Source: a virus
DNA length: 37,256 nucleotides
Reading direction: 5' to 3' (one strand)
IMG/VR virus record: IMGVR_UViG_3300005264_000101
Coordinates: 1-37,256 of that record
Made by a program: the position numbers and the translations under genes. Below, piece after piece: positions 8,010-16,606 of the stretch. The notes under the pieces were generated by a model. The model made no database searches, had not been told where the DNA came from, and was given only the letters and a program-made list of their open reading frames with translations. The stretch's first letter is position 1; each line of letters begins with the position of its first letter.

Positions 8010-8131
8010 ATATTTGTCATTTGCAAGGCGGCTTTTTGTATCAACATTTCCAACATTTGTTGCCGTTTGATAGGGTCACATCTCTGGAGACTGAATTGTG
8101 GTCACTACACTACGGAGCATTAAATGAGTAG
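7533..8131 (+). CDS. gpGT-like frameshift fusion (tail assembly chaperone)
   Basis: A -1 shift on A AAA AAG at 7961-7967 joins codons 7533-7967 (145 residues) to the frame that continues from 7967 to the stop at 8131 (54 more residues, beginning ALLLWGRSEIR), giving about 199 residues. The downstream frame has no start of its own and fills exactly the space before the tape measure gene. In lambda and most long-tailed phages a fixed ratio of G to GT is required to load the tape measure protein. The T part contains FDRVTSLETELWSLHYG, fitting a helical T domain. The shift itself is inferred. Confidence 0.82.
7945..7967 (+). promoter_or_regulatory. Programmed -1 frameshift signal
   Basis: The heptamer A AAA AAG (7961-7967) is in the correct phase, after codon GTA (7956-7958). 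An internal Shine-Dalgarno-like AAGGAG (7945-7950) lies 10 bases upstream. The same two parts, in the same spacing, stimulate -1 shifting in E. coli dnaX. I did not establish a downstream RNA stem. Confidence 0.8.
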
Positions 8132-8143
8132 GGGTTATTTGAC

Positions 8144-10870
8144 ATGGCATCAGCACTAGAACAGCAGATCAGGATAGTTTTCCAGGGCCAAGATCGGACT
8201 TCTACGGCCATTCGTTCGGCTACCAAAAATCTGGGACAATTAGAGGGTGCTACTAAATCGCTTGCGGCACCGTTGGCGAGTATGGGGGCGACAGCACTAA
8301 AAGCGGAAGCCGCCTTGATTGCAGTTGGCACGGCGGCTGGGGTTTATGCTCTCTATAAATTTTCAGAGTTTCAGACCGCAACCACCGGACTGGCGAAAGT
8401 TTTAGGGACGGCAGGTCCGGAGGCGGATGCTTTAGGTAATAGCATGATCAAAATGTCTAATGCTACAGGGGTCTCCTCATCAATACTGATTGACACGGCC
8501 ACGGAATGGAAACGGGCGGGGTTTGAATTGGGAGAGTTAAACCAATTAACTGATGATTCGGTCAAGTTTTTTACCGCCGCAGGGGAAGCCGAATTTGACA
8601 TGGGCATGGCAACGAGTTCACTCATCAAAATAATGAAGGGATATAATCTAGAAGCGTCTGAAGCCACGGAAATAGGGGATACGCTGTCTTTCGTGGCTAA
8701 CAATAACGCTACTTCCGTTGGCATGCTGAGCGAAGCGATGGCCCGTGCATCGGCGAGCGGGAGAATCGCAGGTTTGAGTTACAAAGAGCTGGTTTCATAT
8801 ATGACACCAACCATCGAGGTTTTTCAGAATGGGCAAATAGCGGGGACGGCGTGGAATGCGTTGTTGCAACGGATGATTAGCGATACCGCTCCGGTAAAAG
8901 AAGGATTCAAGCAACTCGGCTTGTCCCAGAGGGAACATAACGGTGAACTAAAAAACGGTTCTGTTTTGTTAAAGGAGGTTTCAGGAGCGTTTAGGGATTT
9001 AGCAGATAGCGAAAAGGCTGAGGTTGCAATGAAAATAGGCGGGATAAAGCAATCTGCTAAATTGTTGACCACCCTCGCCAATCAAACAGCACAAATAAAA
9101 ATACTAGACGAAACGACCAGAGCATCCGGAAATATGTTTAGAGAGTATGGCATCAGAATGCGGGACATGGAAAAACAGGTTGACCGAGTTGGGGTCAGTT
9201 TTAACAACTTTCTCCTGCTCATTGGCGGTAAATTTGCACCCGTTGCAACCGAACTCCTCAAATCCACGGGTGAAATCGGTTCCGCCTTGCAGACAATGGT
9301 CTCTTCGGATACTTTTGATCCCATTTTTAGGGAAATAGTCGCCTTTGGTGATGGGCTGGCTGACAATTTATCTGCAATAGCAGAAATAATTCCTGAAGCG
9401 TTCGCCAATGTCAATTTTGACGAGCTGATGGGTGCTTTTTCTTCATTAGGCGAGGAGATTGGCAAAACGTTTGACGGCGTGGATTTAACAACCATCACGG
9501 GCTTAACCTCTGCTATCCAAACCGTGGTCGACATTGCAACAGGCGTAACAAATGTAGTGGCTGGGATGGTGCAATCATTCAAACCGTTTTTTGAGAGTAT
9601 CTACCAGGGCATAATACAAATAAAAAATTTAGACTCGGATACACAAAAAGCGTTCGGAAATATTCTCGCTTCCGCCCAATTGATTATGGGTTTAGGGGTT
9701 AAGGTGGCTGCGGTCTTTTTTACTATGCAACAGGCGGGGACCGACATGGGTAGCACAGTAGCTATCGTTGTCGGCGGTATCCGGTTGGTTGTGAACGGTT
9801 TACAGATTGTTTTTGACAGTCTCGCTTCGTTTGTGGTGGGTACATTCGAGTTAATAGTAGATAATTTTGGGACGCTCCGCAATACAGTAGGGACCGTGAT
9901 CCCAGGGTTAGGGATTGCAATGGATATGGTCAGCTCAAAAACTGACGGATTCAAAAAATCCATTGAAGGCATGAATGACGCTATAAAACAGGATCAGCAA
10001 GATCAGTTCGCCGATATAGATGATGCCATAAAAAAAATGAATATGTCCCTATCGGCACCGGTGGCAAAAACGAAAGAATTAAACGAAAATATAGACGATT
10101 TAAGCGGCGATGCTATTGACGAAACCGATAAGAGCCTGAAGGATTTTGTCCTTGACGCTCAGGTAGCGGCGACTGAAATTGATACACTATCTACCGCCAC
10201 CAGCGAACCCAAACCAGTCAAGATAGAGGTTGACACAACCGAAGTCGGGCCAGCGGCTGTGTACATCGAACAGCAACTCCCCACGGGTGAAAAACGATAT
10301 ACAAATATTGGTATCAGGGTCAACGCAGAGGATATGGCCAAAGGCAAGGCCGAGATTAAAAAGGCGGTTCCCAAAGATCAGACTATAAAATTAAAATTAG
10401 AAACAGATTTACAACTCGCCAAAATGAAACATCAGTCGGATACAATGCAGGCGATGTTGGAATTTGACGCTAAAATCAAGATGGCGCGAATCGAGTCTTC
10501 TACAAAAAAAATGGTCGCGCAGGCGAAAATGGTTTCAGATGCGTTTAAATCCACGGGCGATGTTATCAATAAAACATTGTCATTAAAGGCTGGCGGGGAT
10601 TTAAACCAATTGGAGCAATACAAACTCGACTCCGTACTCAGGGACGAAATGTCCATGAGAAAAGAAATGTTTGAACTGCAAAAACAGATGCTGGAAGCGA
10701 CAATTAAGACCGAGAACCTGAAGGCGGAACGTTTGGTGGATGGGGAGTTTGAAATCAAGGTTACCGCTGATGATATCCGTCCACACGCCGAAGCTATTTT
10801 ATTGGCCGTTGTTAAAACTGCGCGGATTAAAGCTAGTGCAGAGGGCCTAAACCAACTACTAGGTATCTAA
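8144..10870 (+). CDS. Tail tape measure protein (TP901-type core)
   Basis: 908 residues. Residues about 75-300 match the TP901 tape-measure core pattern (MSNATGVSSSILIDTATEWKR; AMARASASGRIAGLSY; the GIKQSAKLLTTLA segment). Hydrophobic stretches lie near residues 515-600, and a long helical charged C-terminus near 760-860. The protein sets tail length and is ejected with the DNA; at roughly 0.15 nm per residue it implies a tail around 130 nm. The start follows the GT stop by 12 bases with a weak GGGG ribosome site, suggesting coupling with GT translation. Confidence 0.92.
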   Translation: MASALEQQIRIVFQGQDRTSTAIRSATKNLGQLEGATKSLAAPLASMGATALKAEAALIAVGTAAGVYALYKFSEFQTATTGLAKVLGTAGPEADALGNSMIKMSNATGVSSSILIDTATEWKRAGFELGELNQLTDDSVKFFTAAGEAEFDMGMATSSLIKIMKGYNLEASEATEIGDTLSFVANNNATSVGMLSEAMARASASGRIAGLSYKELVSYMTPTIEVFQNGQIAGTAWNALLQRMISDTAPVKEGFKQLGLSQREHNGELKNGSVLLKEVSGAFRDLADSEKAEVAMKIGGIKQSAKLLTTLANQTAQIKILDETTRASGNMFREYGIRMRDMEKQVDRVGVSFNNFLLLIGGKFAPVATELLKSTGEIGSALQTMVSSDTFDPIFREIVAFGDGLADNLSAIAEIIPEAFANVNFDELMGAFSSLGEEIGKTFDGVDLTTITGLTSAIQTVVDIATGVTNVVAGMVQSFKPFFESIYQGIIQIKNLDSDTQKAFGNILASAQLIMGLGVKVAAVFFTMQQAGTDMGSTVAIVVGGIRLVVNGLQIVFDSLASFVVGTFELIVDNFGTLRNTVGTVIPGLGIAMDMVSSKTDGFKKSIEGMNDAIKQDQQDQFADIDDAIKKMNMSLSAPVAKTKELNENIDDLSGDAIDETDKSLKDFVLDAQVAATEIDTLSTATSEPKPVKIEVDTTEVGPAAVYIEQQLPTGEKRYTNIGIRVNAEDMAKGKAEIKKAVPKDQTIKLKLETDLQLAKMKHQSDTMQAMLEFDAKIKMARIESSTKKMVAQAKMVSDAFKSTGDVINKTLSLKAGGDLNQLEQYKLDSVLRDEMSMRKEMFELQKQMLEATIKTENLKAERLVDGEFEIKVTADDIRPHAEAILLAVVKTARIKASAEGLNQLLGI

Positions 10871-11770
10871 ATGAAAGAACGAATCAACACATTGATACAA
10901 ATTTCTGACTGGGAGCATACCGTTTCGCCCCTAATCGGATATATGGACTCTATTATTTCTGACACATTCGGTAATATTTCAGCACGTCTGGACGGAGAGC
11001 TTTTAACTGCCCAGCGCAAAGGCCCCGCCGAGGAGATAGCCTACACAAGTGCGTGGCCACCTGTTCCCACCTGTGATGGCGGGTACTCACTCCAAAATTT
11101 AGGATTTTCCCACGGCGGGCGGAGGTTTAGCATTGTGATGGAACTCTCCCCTGACCAAAAAAACATCCTTGATGAATTGAAAACGAAGAGCCGATACCAA
11201 TGGATTTTTCTACCAGAGGGCATTTTTCAGGGGTTAATCGAGTCCGTGGCATGCCCTGTGTTGTCTGGTAAATACAAGATTGTTTTTCATGTTGAGAAAA
11301 AAATATCAGAGGAATATTATCCGTTATTGGCAGACTGGACCGTATCATTTACGCCTACTGATGGCTGGAGCATCGCCAGTTTTTCAGAGTTTGGAAATGA
11401 GTATGACTGGGTGACGTATTTTTATACTAGCACCGGCTGGCTCTGCGGAAGCGAAGGTGATTGCGGTTATTTTACAAACTGGATTAAACCCGATTTTATT
11501 TTTGCCGCCGATAGTCTAAAAATTGAAATAGATTATGACGGATACACATACCCTGGCGGGTATATTTGTGTATCCGTGGTGTACACCGATAGCTTTTACA
11601 ACGAAGTGTGGACATCCGTAGGCGCCGCCGGAGAATATGAAATAGACATTACAAACTCTGCTCATGGTGCCGTGGCGGAGGTTGTTTGCGTCAATTTTGA
11701 AGCGGGAGAATGTGATACTTGCTTTTGCAACACCTTTATAAAAAAAATGTCATGGGGAGGGTTTAGATAA
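10871..11770 (+). CDS. Distal tail protein of unknown family
   Basis: 299 residues starting directly after the tape measure stop (TAAATG). Residues about 88-145 show the pattern FSIVMEL...LDEL...WIFLPEG.FQGLIES...GKYKIVFHVEKK, which resembles a segment of the protein at 12291 and, loosely, the gpU/distal-tail fold of other phages. The C-terminal half is aromatic and cysteine-rich (CGSEGDCGYF; AGECDTCFC). Location right after the tape measure suggests a tail tip or distal tail role. I do not recognise a named family. Confidence 0.55.
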   Translation: MKERINTLIQISDWEHTVSPLIGYMDSIISDTFGNISARLDGELLTAQRKGPAEEIAYTSAWPPVPTCDGGYSLQNLGFSHGGRRFSIVMELSPDQKNILDELKTKSRYQWIFLPEGIFQGLIESVACPVLSGKYKIVFHVEKKISEEYYPLLADWTVSFTPTDGWSIASFSEFGNEYDWVTYFYTSTGWLCGSEGDCGYFTNWIKPDFIFAADSLKIEIDYDGYTYPGGYICVSVVYTDSFYNEVWTSVGAAGEYEIDITNSAHGAVAEVVCVNFEAGECDTCFCNTFIKKMSWGGFR

Positions 11771-12297
11771 TGGGTTATATTGACTACCAATCATTGTTAA
11801 TGATAATGAGGGATGAGGGTTTGAGCCTTGAGCCGTATCTGTGCCCTGCGGGTGTTCTAACTATCGGGTATGGACACAGCTTAACAGGAGACGGATTGGC
11901 TGTGTATCATAAAATAACAAAAAATATAAATGTAGAAAAGATTAGTTTGAAAAATGCTTACGATCTCCTGCTCGTTGATTTTGTTAAAATAAAAACCGAC
12001 TTAGGTAAAACTGATAATTTCAAAAAGGCGCTTCCGCTCTCGCCTCACCGGGTTTGCGTTTTATACAACATGGCGTTTAATTTAGGAGTGTCCGGTCTCA
12101 TGGGGTTTAAAAAAATGTGGGCGGCTCTTCATGCGTTCGATTTCAGGACGGCGGCACTCGAAATGCTGGAGTCTAAATGGGCGTTACAGGTTAGCCACAG
12201 AGCTATGGGATTGTCTCTAATGATGCATCAAAACATCCCAGATCATCTTGCCGTTGTAAGCAACTGTAATTTTGAGTTGGAAAAGACAAAATGTTAA
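11770..12297 (+). CDS. T4-type lysozyme (glycoside hydrolase 24)
   Basis: 175 residues aligned end to end with T4 lysozyme: Glu16 (RDEGLSLEPYL), then Cys25 at the place of T4 Asp20, and Thr31 (VLTIGYGHSL) at the place of Thr26; spacing E-8-C-5-T is exact. The C-terminal lobe matches too (MAFNLGVSGLMGFKKM; LESKWALQVSHRA). It cleaves the glycan strand of peptidoglycan. Known family members tolerate Cys in place of the Asp. No signal peptide. It lies inside the distal tail operon, so it may be a tail-borne lysin for entry, the release endolysin, or both. Start overlaps the previous stop. Confidence 0.88.
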   Translation: MGYIDYQSLLMIMRDEGLSLEPYLCPAGVLTIGYGHSLTGDGLAVYHKITKNINVEKISLKNAYDLLLVDFVKIKTDLGKTDNFKKALPLSPHRVCVLYNMAFNLGVSGLMGFKKMWAALHAFDFRTAALEMLESKWALQVSHRAMGLSLMMHQNIPDHLAVVSNCNFELEKTKC

Positions 12298-13277
12298 TTC
12301 AAATAGCGACAGAGGCAACCGGCGGAACGATTACAAAAACCTTGCTGGACGGGTCTGATTTAGAGCTTCCGGGTCCGATTATACAAGGCACGGCCCTTTT
12401 TGACGGTCGGTATAAACTAACCAAAAATGGGTGGACCGCTGGCGGACATATTTTCAAATTGTCCCTTGATTTGGGTTATAGTGATGTTCGCTTTTTGCGG
12501 GGGCTAATGGAAGCGGGAACTATCACAGTTTTATCAATGCCATCAGGGGTTTATAATGGGTTCATAAAAAAAATGACGGACGATGGAATAGTTTATTTCC
12601 AGGTTTATGAACAAAAAACAAGGGCGGTAGATCAAGATAGTTTTTTACCAACTGAAGTTGATTTTTACAGGGCATACATAGGCGGCGGAACATGGTCTGC
12701 TTATGATGCTCAAAACAATGTTTATACTGATTTTAACTCGGTTTTATGGTACGAAATCCCGGCGAGATTAATTTCTATTTCGTCCCAGGTTGTTTGGATT
12801 GAGGAATATCAAAATTGGGATACCTGCTCCGTTGCTATCCAGGTGGCAACCGACCTTACTATCGCTCCTGATTTAACACCTGGCCTAAATACCCTGATGA
12901 TTAAACAAACAACATCTATTGACGCAGACGGTGTTGAGACACAGGAGCCGGTTGATTGTGTCTTTAGCTCGATGATTACGGCGGTGTCTTTGAGCCGTGG
13001 TGCTAAAAATGAGGCTCTCACGCTCCAGGCACAAGTCCGTTTTTTGCAAAATTCACCGCCTGCCCCGGTGGTTACAAATATTACTGGGTGGGTGTCTTCA
13101 CAAACTACAAACCAATGGGATGGGAGTAATAATTTCATTCTCCCGTCTGGGGTTTTTGATTACATTTTGCATCCGGTGTATAATAACAAAATACAAAATG
13201 ATTACACTCTGTATCGGTTTAACCGGTGCCGTTATGATATAACTCCGAACCGTAAAATGATAACAGTAGGAGACTAA
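12291..13277 (+). CDS. Distal tail protein with a gpU/Dit-like segment
   Basis: 328 residues; start overlaps the lysozyme stop by 7 bases. Residues about 52-110 (IFKLSLDLGYSDVRFLRGLMEAG...VYNGFIKKMTDDGIVYFQVYEQKT) follow the same pattern as residues 88-145 of the protein at 10871, suggesting distant paralogues. The remainder is beta-rich, and the C-terminus has many aromatic residues (HPVYNNKIQNDYTLYRFNRC). Lies between lysozyme and the 889-residue tail protein. Role in the tail tip is inferred from position. Confidence 0.5.
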   Translation: MLIQIATEATGGTITKTLLDGSDLELPGPIIQGTALFDGRYKLTKNGWTAGGHIFKLSLDLGYSDVRFLRGLMEAGTITVLSMPSGVYNGFIKKMTDDGIVYFQVYEQKTRAVDQDSFLPTEVDFYRAYIGGGTWSAYDAQNNVYTDFNSVLWYEIPARLISISSQVVWIEEYQNWDTCSVAIQVATDLTIAPDLTPGLNTLMIKQTTSIDADGVETQEPVDCVFSSMITAVSLSRGAKNEALTLQAQVRFLQNSPPAPVVTNITGWVSSQTTNQWDGSNNFILPSGVFDYILHPVYNNKIQNDYTLYRFNRCRYDITPNRKMITVGD

Positions 13278-13316
13278 ATGGGATTTGCAGCACCGTTCCC
13301 GTATTGTGGTGTATAA
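13278..13316 (+). CDS. 12-codon mini-ORF, possible coupling leader
   Basis: The stop of the preceding gene (TAA, 13275-13277) is followed without a gap by ATG and an open frame MGFAAPFPYCGV ending in TAA at 13314-13316, only 2 bases before the ATG of the next large gene. That gene has no visible ribosome site of its own, so re-initiation after this mini-ORF is a plausible way to translate it. It could equally be chance. Confidence 0.3.
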   Translation: MGFAAPFPYCGV

Positions 13317-13318
13317 TT

Positions 13319-15988
13319 ATGGGTAAGGCAGAAATAATAGAGAGCCACGGGGAGGGGAGATATACCGTCCGCATAAATTATTCCCGGTGGGAGTATGATA
13401 GCCAATTTTCTGCAATAGAAGAGCGAATTGTGCAACTGCAAGCGATTATTCCCACACTCGAGGGTAAAGACAAGATCGTAGCGGGAGCGGGGTTAAAGGC
13501 CGCCGAATATGGCAAACAGCGGCTGGAGTTGTTGATGCCTGAAGATACCGAACTAATAGCGTGGTGTGCCGATTATTCCGTTGTTTTGAGCGGTGAGGTC
13601 GGCACTGCTGAACCGCCAGGGGAATTCAAGCGGCGTGGCGGTGATTGGGGATTTCTAAACATTCTCCCCGGACACGAGGGCGGCGCCGATTATGATAAAA
13701 ATAGAGACGGGCAATTAATGCCGGTTTTTACTGTGCCTGATTGGAGCTGGCTTTTAAACAACTGCATAACTCCAGGGTGGCAAAAATTCAAGCCGTTGTA
13801 TAGGTATGGCCAAATAACCGACATTGATAGAGACAACAACAATTGCGGATTAAATTTATATGCGGCGGAGAGTTATGGGGACGGTCTCAATATAAACCAG
13901 ACCGAAACCCTGAGTGGGGTTCCGTTTGAATATATGGAGTGTAACCACCTTGTTTTTGAGGTTGGGGACGATGTTTTGATAAAATTTAACGGTCAAAACT
14001 GGGCGGCTCCGGTGGTTATAGGTTTTAAACAAGAGCCCCGCCCGTGTGATTTAAAATTTTATTTACGGCCCACGATCGATGGTAACATATTAAGGCGCGG
14101 CGGCTGGGGTTTTTATTTCAGATTTGTTGATAAATCAGGCGCTTGGCAGACGACACGGACTATTTATGTGTATGTCAATAGTGTGGGGAGCGTGGGTGAC
14201 GGCTGGTCTGGATGCGGCGGCATATTTGACCTCACCGAGTGGGATACTACTATCCCGTTAGAATTGCATGTCCGGGCGCAACGCAACCCAGAGGCGATGG
14301 CTGTAGGCCCTACATTTCCCAAATCGTGGGAGGAAGGCAATTTTTTGTCCCGTGGTTTTAGCTATTACAAAATCTACGAGCCTGAAGATGACACCCGCTG
14401 GGATGTGGTTCCTGAAAAATTTCGTTTTGGAATGGTCCAGCGGCATATAGATATGTTATTACCACCGCAATTTAAAACATATTGGCATACCAGCGGAATG
14501 GGCGGTGGCGTTTACTCAGGATTTTATTATGTCAAAGGCGGGCTTGTTGACGGAGAAGAGCATCCACCCTACATAACAGAGTACATTAGCGACCCGCCGA
14601 AACCGAATGAGTTCGATCCACCGGCTGAGTGGCAAAATTTCCCATATTCATTGCGCTCCAATATTGACACGGTTGGGGAGTTGGACCCAAATCTAAAATT
14701 GTATGGTGACGAAGTCCACCAGTTCACTCCAGGCCCGTTATTAGATAGAGTTGATTTAAGCCCGCACCCGGTAACGATAACAACCGAGAGCGGGGCGGAG
14801 AAGGAAGTTTTAGTTGGCGGCTCCTCTGACAACGCATACCCGTACGAAGGCGGGCGCGTCCGAATAGAGAGCGTCCGTGTGGGTTTATTCAATGTTAATG
14901 ATTTTGACGGTGGGGATTATGAGTTGGAAAGAAGTACATCTTCCCGCCAGCCTGATAACTGGTGGGGTTACTATCCTCCGTATGATTTTAGCAACGGATG
15001 TTTTGATGAATGCATTACAGAAACCAACATGGGGTCAACTAAATATACCAGAGTCGAGACTATCTGCAAAACATTAACAATAGATGACATAACGAATGGC
15101 CTGACAACAGGAACTGTTTTTGATCGAGATTACAACACAACAAAAAGAGACGTCCGAATTCTCGATTATGATTTTGATTTTGGAATGACGGCTTTGGAGA
15201 TGAAATATCCAGCTAAAAAATATCGTGATGAAGTCGGGGTGTGGAAGGACGTTGGCATCGCATATTCGGCGAAAGGCATTGGGACGAACGAAGTCCTCGG
15301 ATTTCCAGAAAAACAAGATGATTTCCACCAGTCGGATCAATTAATGGATTTAAAAATTATGAACGCCTTGACGACCGGGCGGACTTTAAATACCGATGCG
15401 GAGCGGATACATTGTTTGTTACCATATAAAGAGCATCAGCTAATGTATTCAGGACAATATTATCCGTTTCACCATTTCACTCCGCCACCGGATAGGTTTG
15501 AAACCACCCAGCTTTTTTGGCAGGTTACGAATGACAATGAAGAAAATTTACTCGAGAACATGATGGATTGCTATTACTCAAAAAGGCGGAATTGGCACTA
15601 CCCGCTCTTCCCGCCATACGAGCCGGGGTGGAATAGATGTGCGGATTTTCACGAGACAAAAATGGTGGTCATGGGCATTGAGACTATTAATGATTTAGAA
15701 TTAACTCGTTACTCTGACCTGTTGACGGACGACCTGAAAAATAATTATATGCACATCATGCCAGCTCTCGATCCGAGTGAAGGCCCAACTCCGGCGGGTC
15801 GGTCAGACATTAGAATTGACCGGACTTATCTCGCCCACCATGAGCGCAATTTTTACAGACCAACGGAATATGATACAGTTGGGAAGGGAAAAGGCGAGCT
15901 TGTCCGGTCTGATAACCCACGCCCGACACAAAACAATGGCGGTGATTTTTTTGTGGAAAAAATATTAATGCCAGCAGGTTGGTTCTAA
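13319..15988 (+). CDS. Large tail protein (hub or tail-tip candidate)
   Basis: 889 residues. No known family is recognised. Residues about 210-235 (FEVGDDVLIKFNGQNWAAPVVIGFKQEP) look like an OB or SH3-type beta barrel, which is common in tail hub proteins; the region that follows is Trp-, Tyr-, Pro- and Gly-rich. Start at 13319 is preferred over 13304, which lies in the mini-ORF in another frame; neither has a good ribosome site. Position after the distal tail genes and before the fibre fits a tip or receptor-linking protein. Confidence 0.5.
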   Translation: MGKAEIIESHGEGRYTVRINYSRWEYDSQFSAIEERIVQLQAIIPTLEGKDKIVAGAGLKAAEYGKQRLELLMPEDTELIAWCADYSVVLSGEVGTAEPPGEFKRRGGDWGFLNILPGHEGGADYDKNRDGQLMPVFTVPDWSWLLNNCITPGWQKFKPLYRYGQITDIDRDNNNCGLNLYAAESYGDGLNINQTETLSGVPFEYMECNHLVFEVGDDVLIKFNGQNWAAPVVIGFKQEPRPCDLKFYLRPTIDGNILRRGGWGFYFRFVDKSGAWQTTRTIYVYVNSVGSVGDGWSGCGGIFDLTEWDTTIPLELHVRAQRNPEAMAVGPTFPKSWEEGNFLSRGFSYYKIYEPEDDTRWDVVPEKFRFGMVQRHIDMLLPPQFKTYWHTSGMGGGVYSGFYYVKGGLVDGEEHPPYITEYISDPPKPNEFDPPAEWQNFPYSLRSNIDTVGELDPNLKLYGDEVHQFTPGPLLDRVDLSPHPVTITTESGAEKEVLVGGSSDNAYPYEGGRVRIESVRVGLFNVNDFDGGDYELERSTSSRQPDNWWGYYPPYDFSNGCFDECITETNMGSTKYTRVETICKTLTIDDITNGLTTGTVFDRDYNTTKRDVRILDYDFDFGMTALEMKYPAKKYRDEVGVWKDVGIAYSAKGIGTNEVLGFPEKQDDFHQSDQLMDLKIMNALTTGRTLNTDAERIHCLLPYKEHQLMYSGQYYPFHHFTPPPDRFETTQLFWQVTNDNEENLLENMMDCYYSKRRNWHYPLFPPYEPGWNRCADFHETKMVVMGIETINDLELTRYSDLLTDDLKNNYMHIMPALDPSEGPTPAGRSDIRIDRTYLAHHERNFYRPTEYDTVGKGKGELVRSDNPRPTQNNGGDFFVEKILMPAGWF

Positions 15989-16003
15989 AAGGAGGTTGAA
16001 AAA

Positions 16004-16594
16004 ATCAAAATTTTAAATTTGTATGCGGGTGCGGGCGGTAATCGTACCCTGTGGGGTGATAAACATGACATCACAGCCGTAGAAATAGACACGGAGATTG
16101 CCAAGTTTTATAAAACCCGTTTTCCCCGTGACGATGTGATAACGGGCGATGCCCATGATTTTTTATTGTTGCATTCCGGCGAATTTGACTTTATCTGGTC
16201 TTCCCCGCCATGTCCGAGCCATAGCAGGATGCGACCCGTTTTATTGGCTCAGGGATTTCCACCTGTTTATCCTGACATGTCCCTATATCAGGAGATCATA
16301 TTTTTAAAACATTTTTGTAAGGGGCTGAAATGGATTGTAGAAAACGTGGTGCCATATTATGCACCGTTAATAGCGGCCGATTTTAAAATCGGTCGCCATA
16401 ACCTCTGGACTAATTTTGCTGTTGAAAAAACCTCGACTGAAACCAGCAAAATTGGGCGGTTCACGACCCGAGAACACCGGGAGCAAAAAGGCATTGATTT
16501 ACGAGGCACTGCCATAAAAAACAAACAGAGTGTATATCGTAGTTGCATTATGCCTAAATTCGGTCTTCATATTTTGGAGTGTGCTACGAGGTAA
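16004..16594 (+). CDS. C5-cytosine DNA methyltransferase-like, apparent ATC start
   Basis: 196 residues with cytosine-5 methyltransferase motifs: motif I (KILNLYAGAGG, residues 2-12, SAM binding), motif IV with catalytic Cys70 (SSPPCPSHS) and motif VI (ENV, 113-115). It is much shorter than typical enzymes (300 or more) and I do not see motif VIII or X, as in the compact versions known from phages. A near-perfect AAGGAGG (15989-15995) sits 8 bases before ATC at 16004; no ATG, GTG or TTG occurs in frame there. The next candidate, TTG at 16019, would cut off the first strand of motif I. Likely modifies phage DNA against restriction. Confidence 0.8.
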   Translation: MKILNLYAGAGGNRTLWGDKHDITAVEIDTEIAKFYKTRFPRDDVITGDAHDFLLLHSGEFDFIWSSPPCPSHSRMRPVLLAQGFPPVYPDMSLYQEIIFLKHFCKGLKWIVENVVPYYAPLIAADFKIGRHNLWTNFAVEKTSTETSKIGRFTTREHREQKGIDLRGTAIKNKQSVYRSCIMPKFGLHILECATR

Positions 16595-16606
16595 AAAGGA
16601 GATTTT

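Noticed and set aside
9082-9582. Long antisense frames inside the tape measure gene (9082-9582, 9601-9972)
   Set aside because: Opposite a clear tape measure frame with family motifs; no ribosome sites.
16019-16021. TTG as start of the cytosine methyltransferase
   Set aside because: Too far (23 bases) from the strong ribosome site and removes part of motif I; ATC at 16004 fits better.
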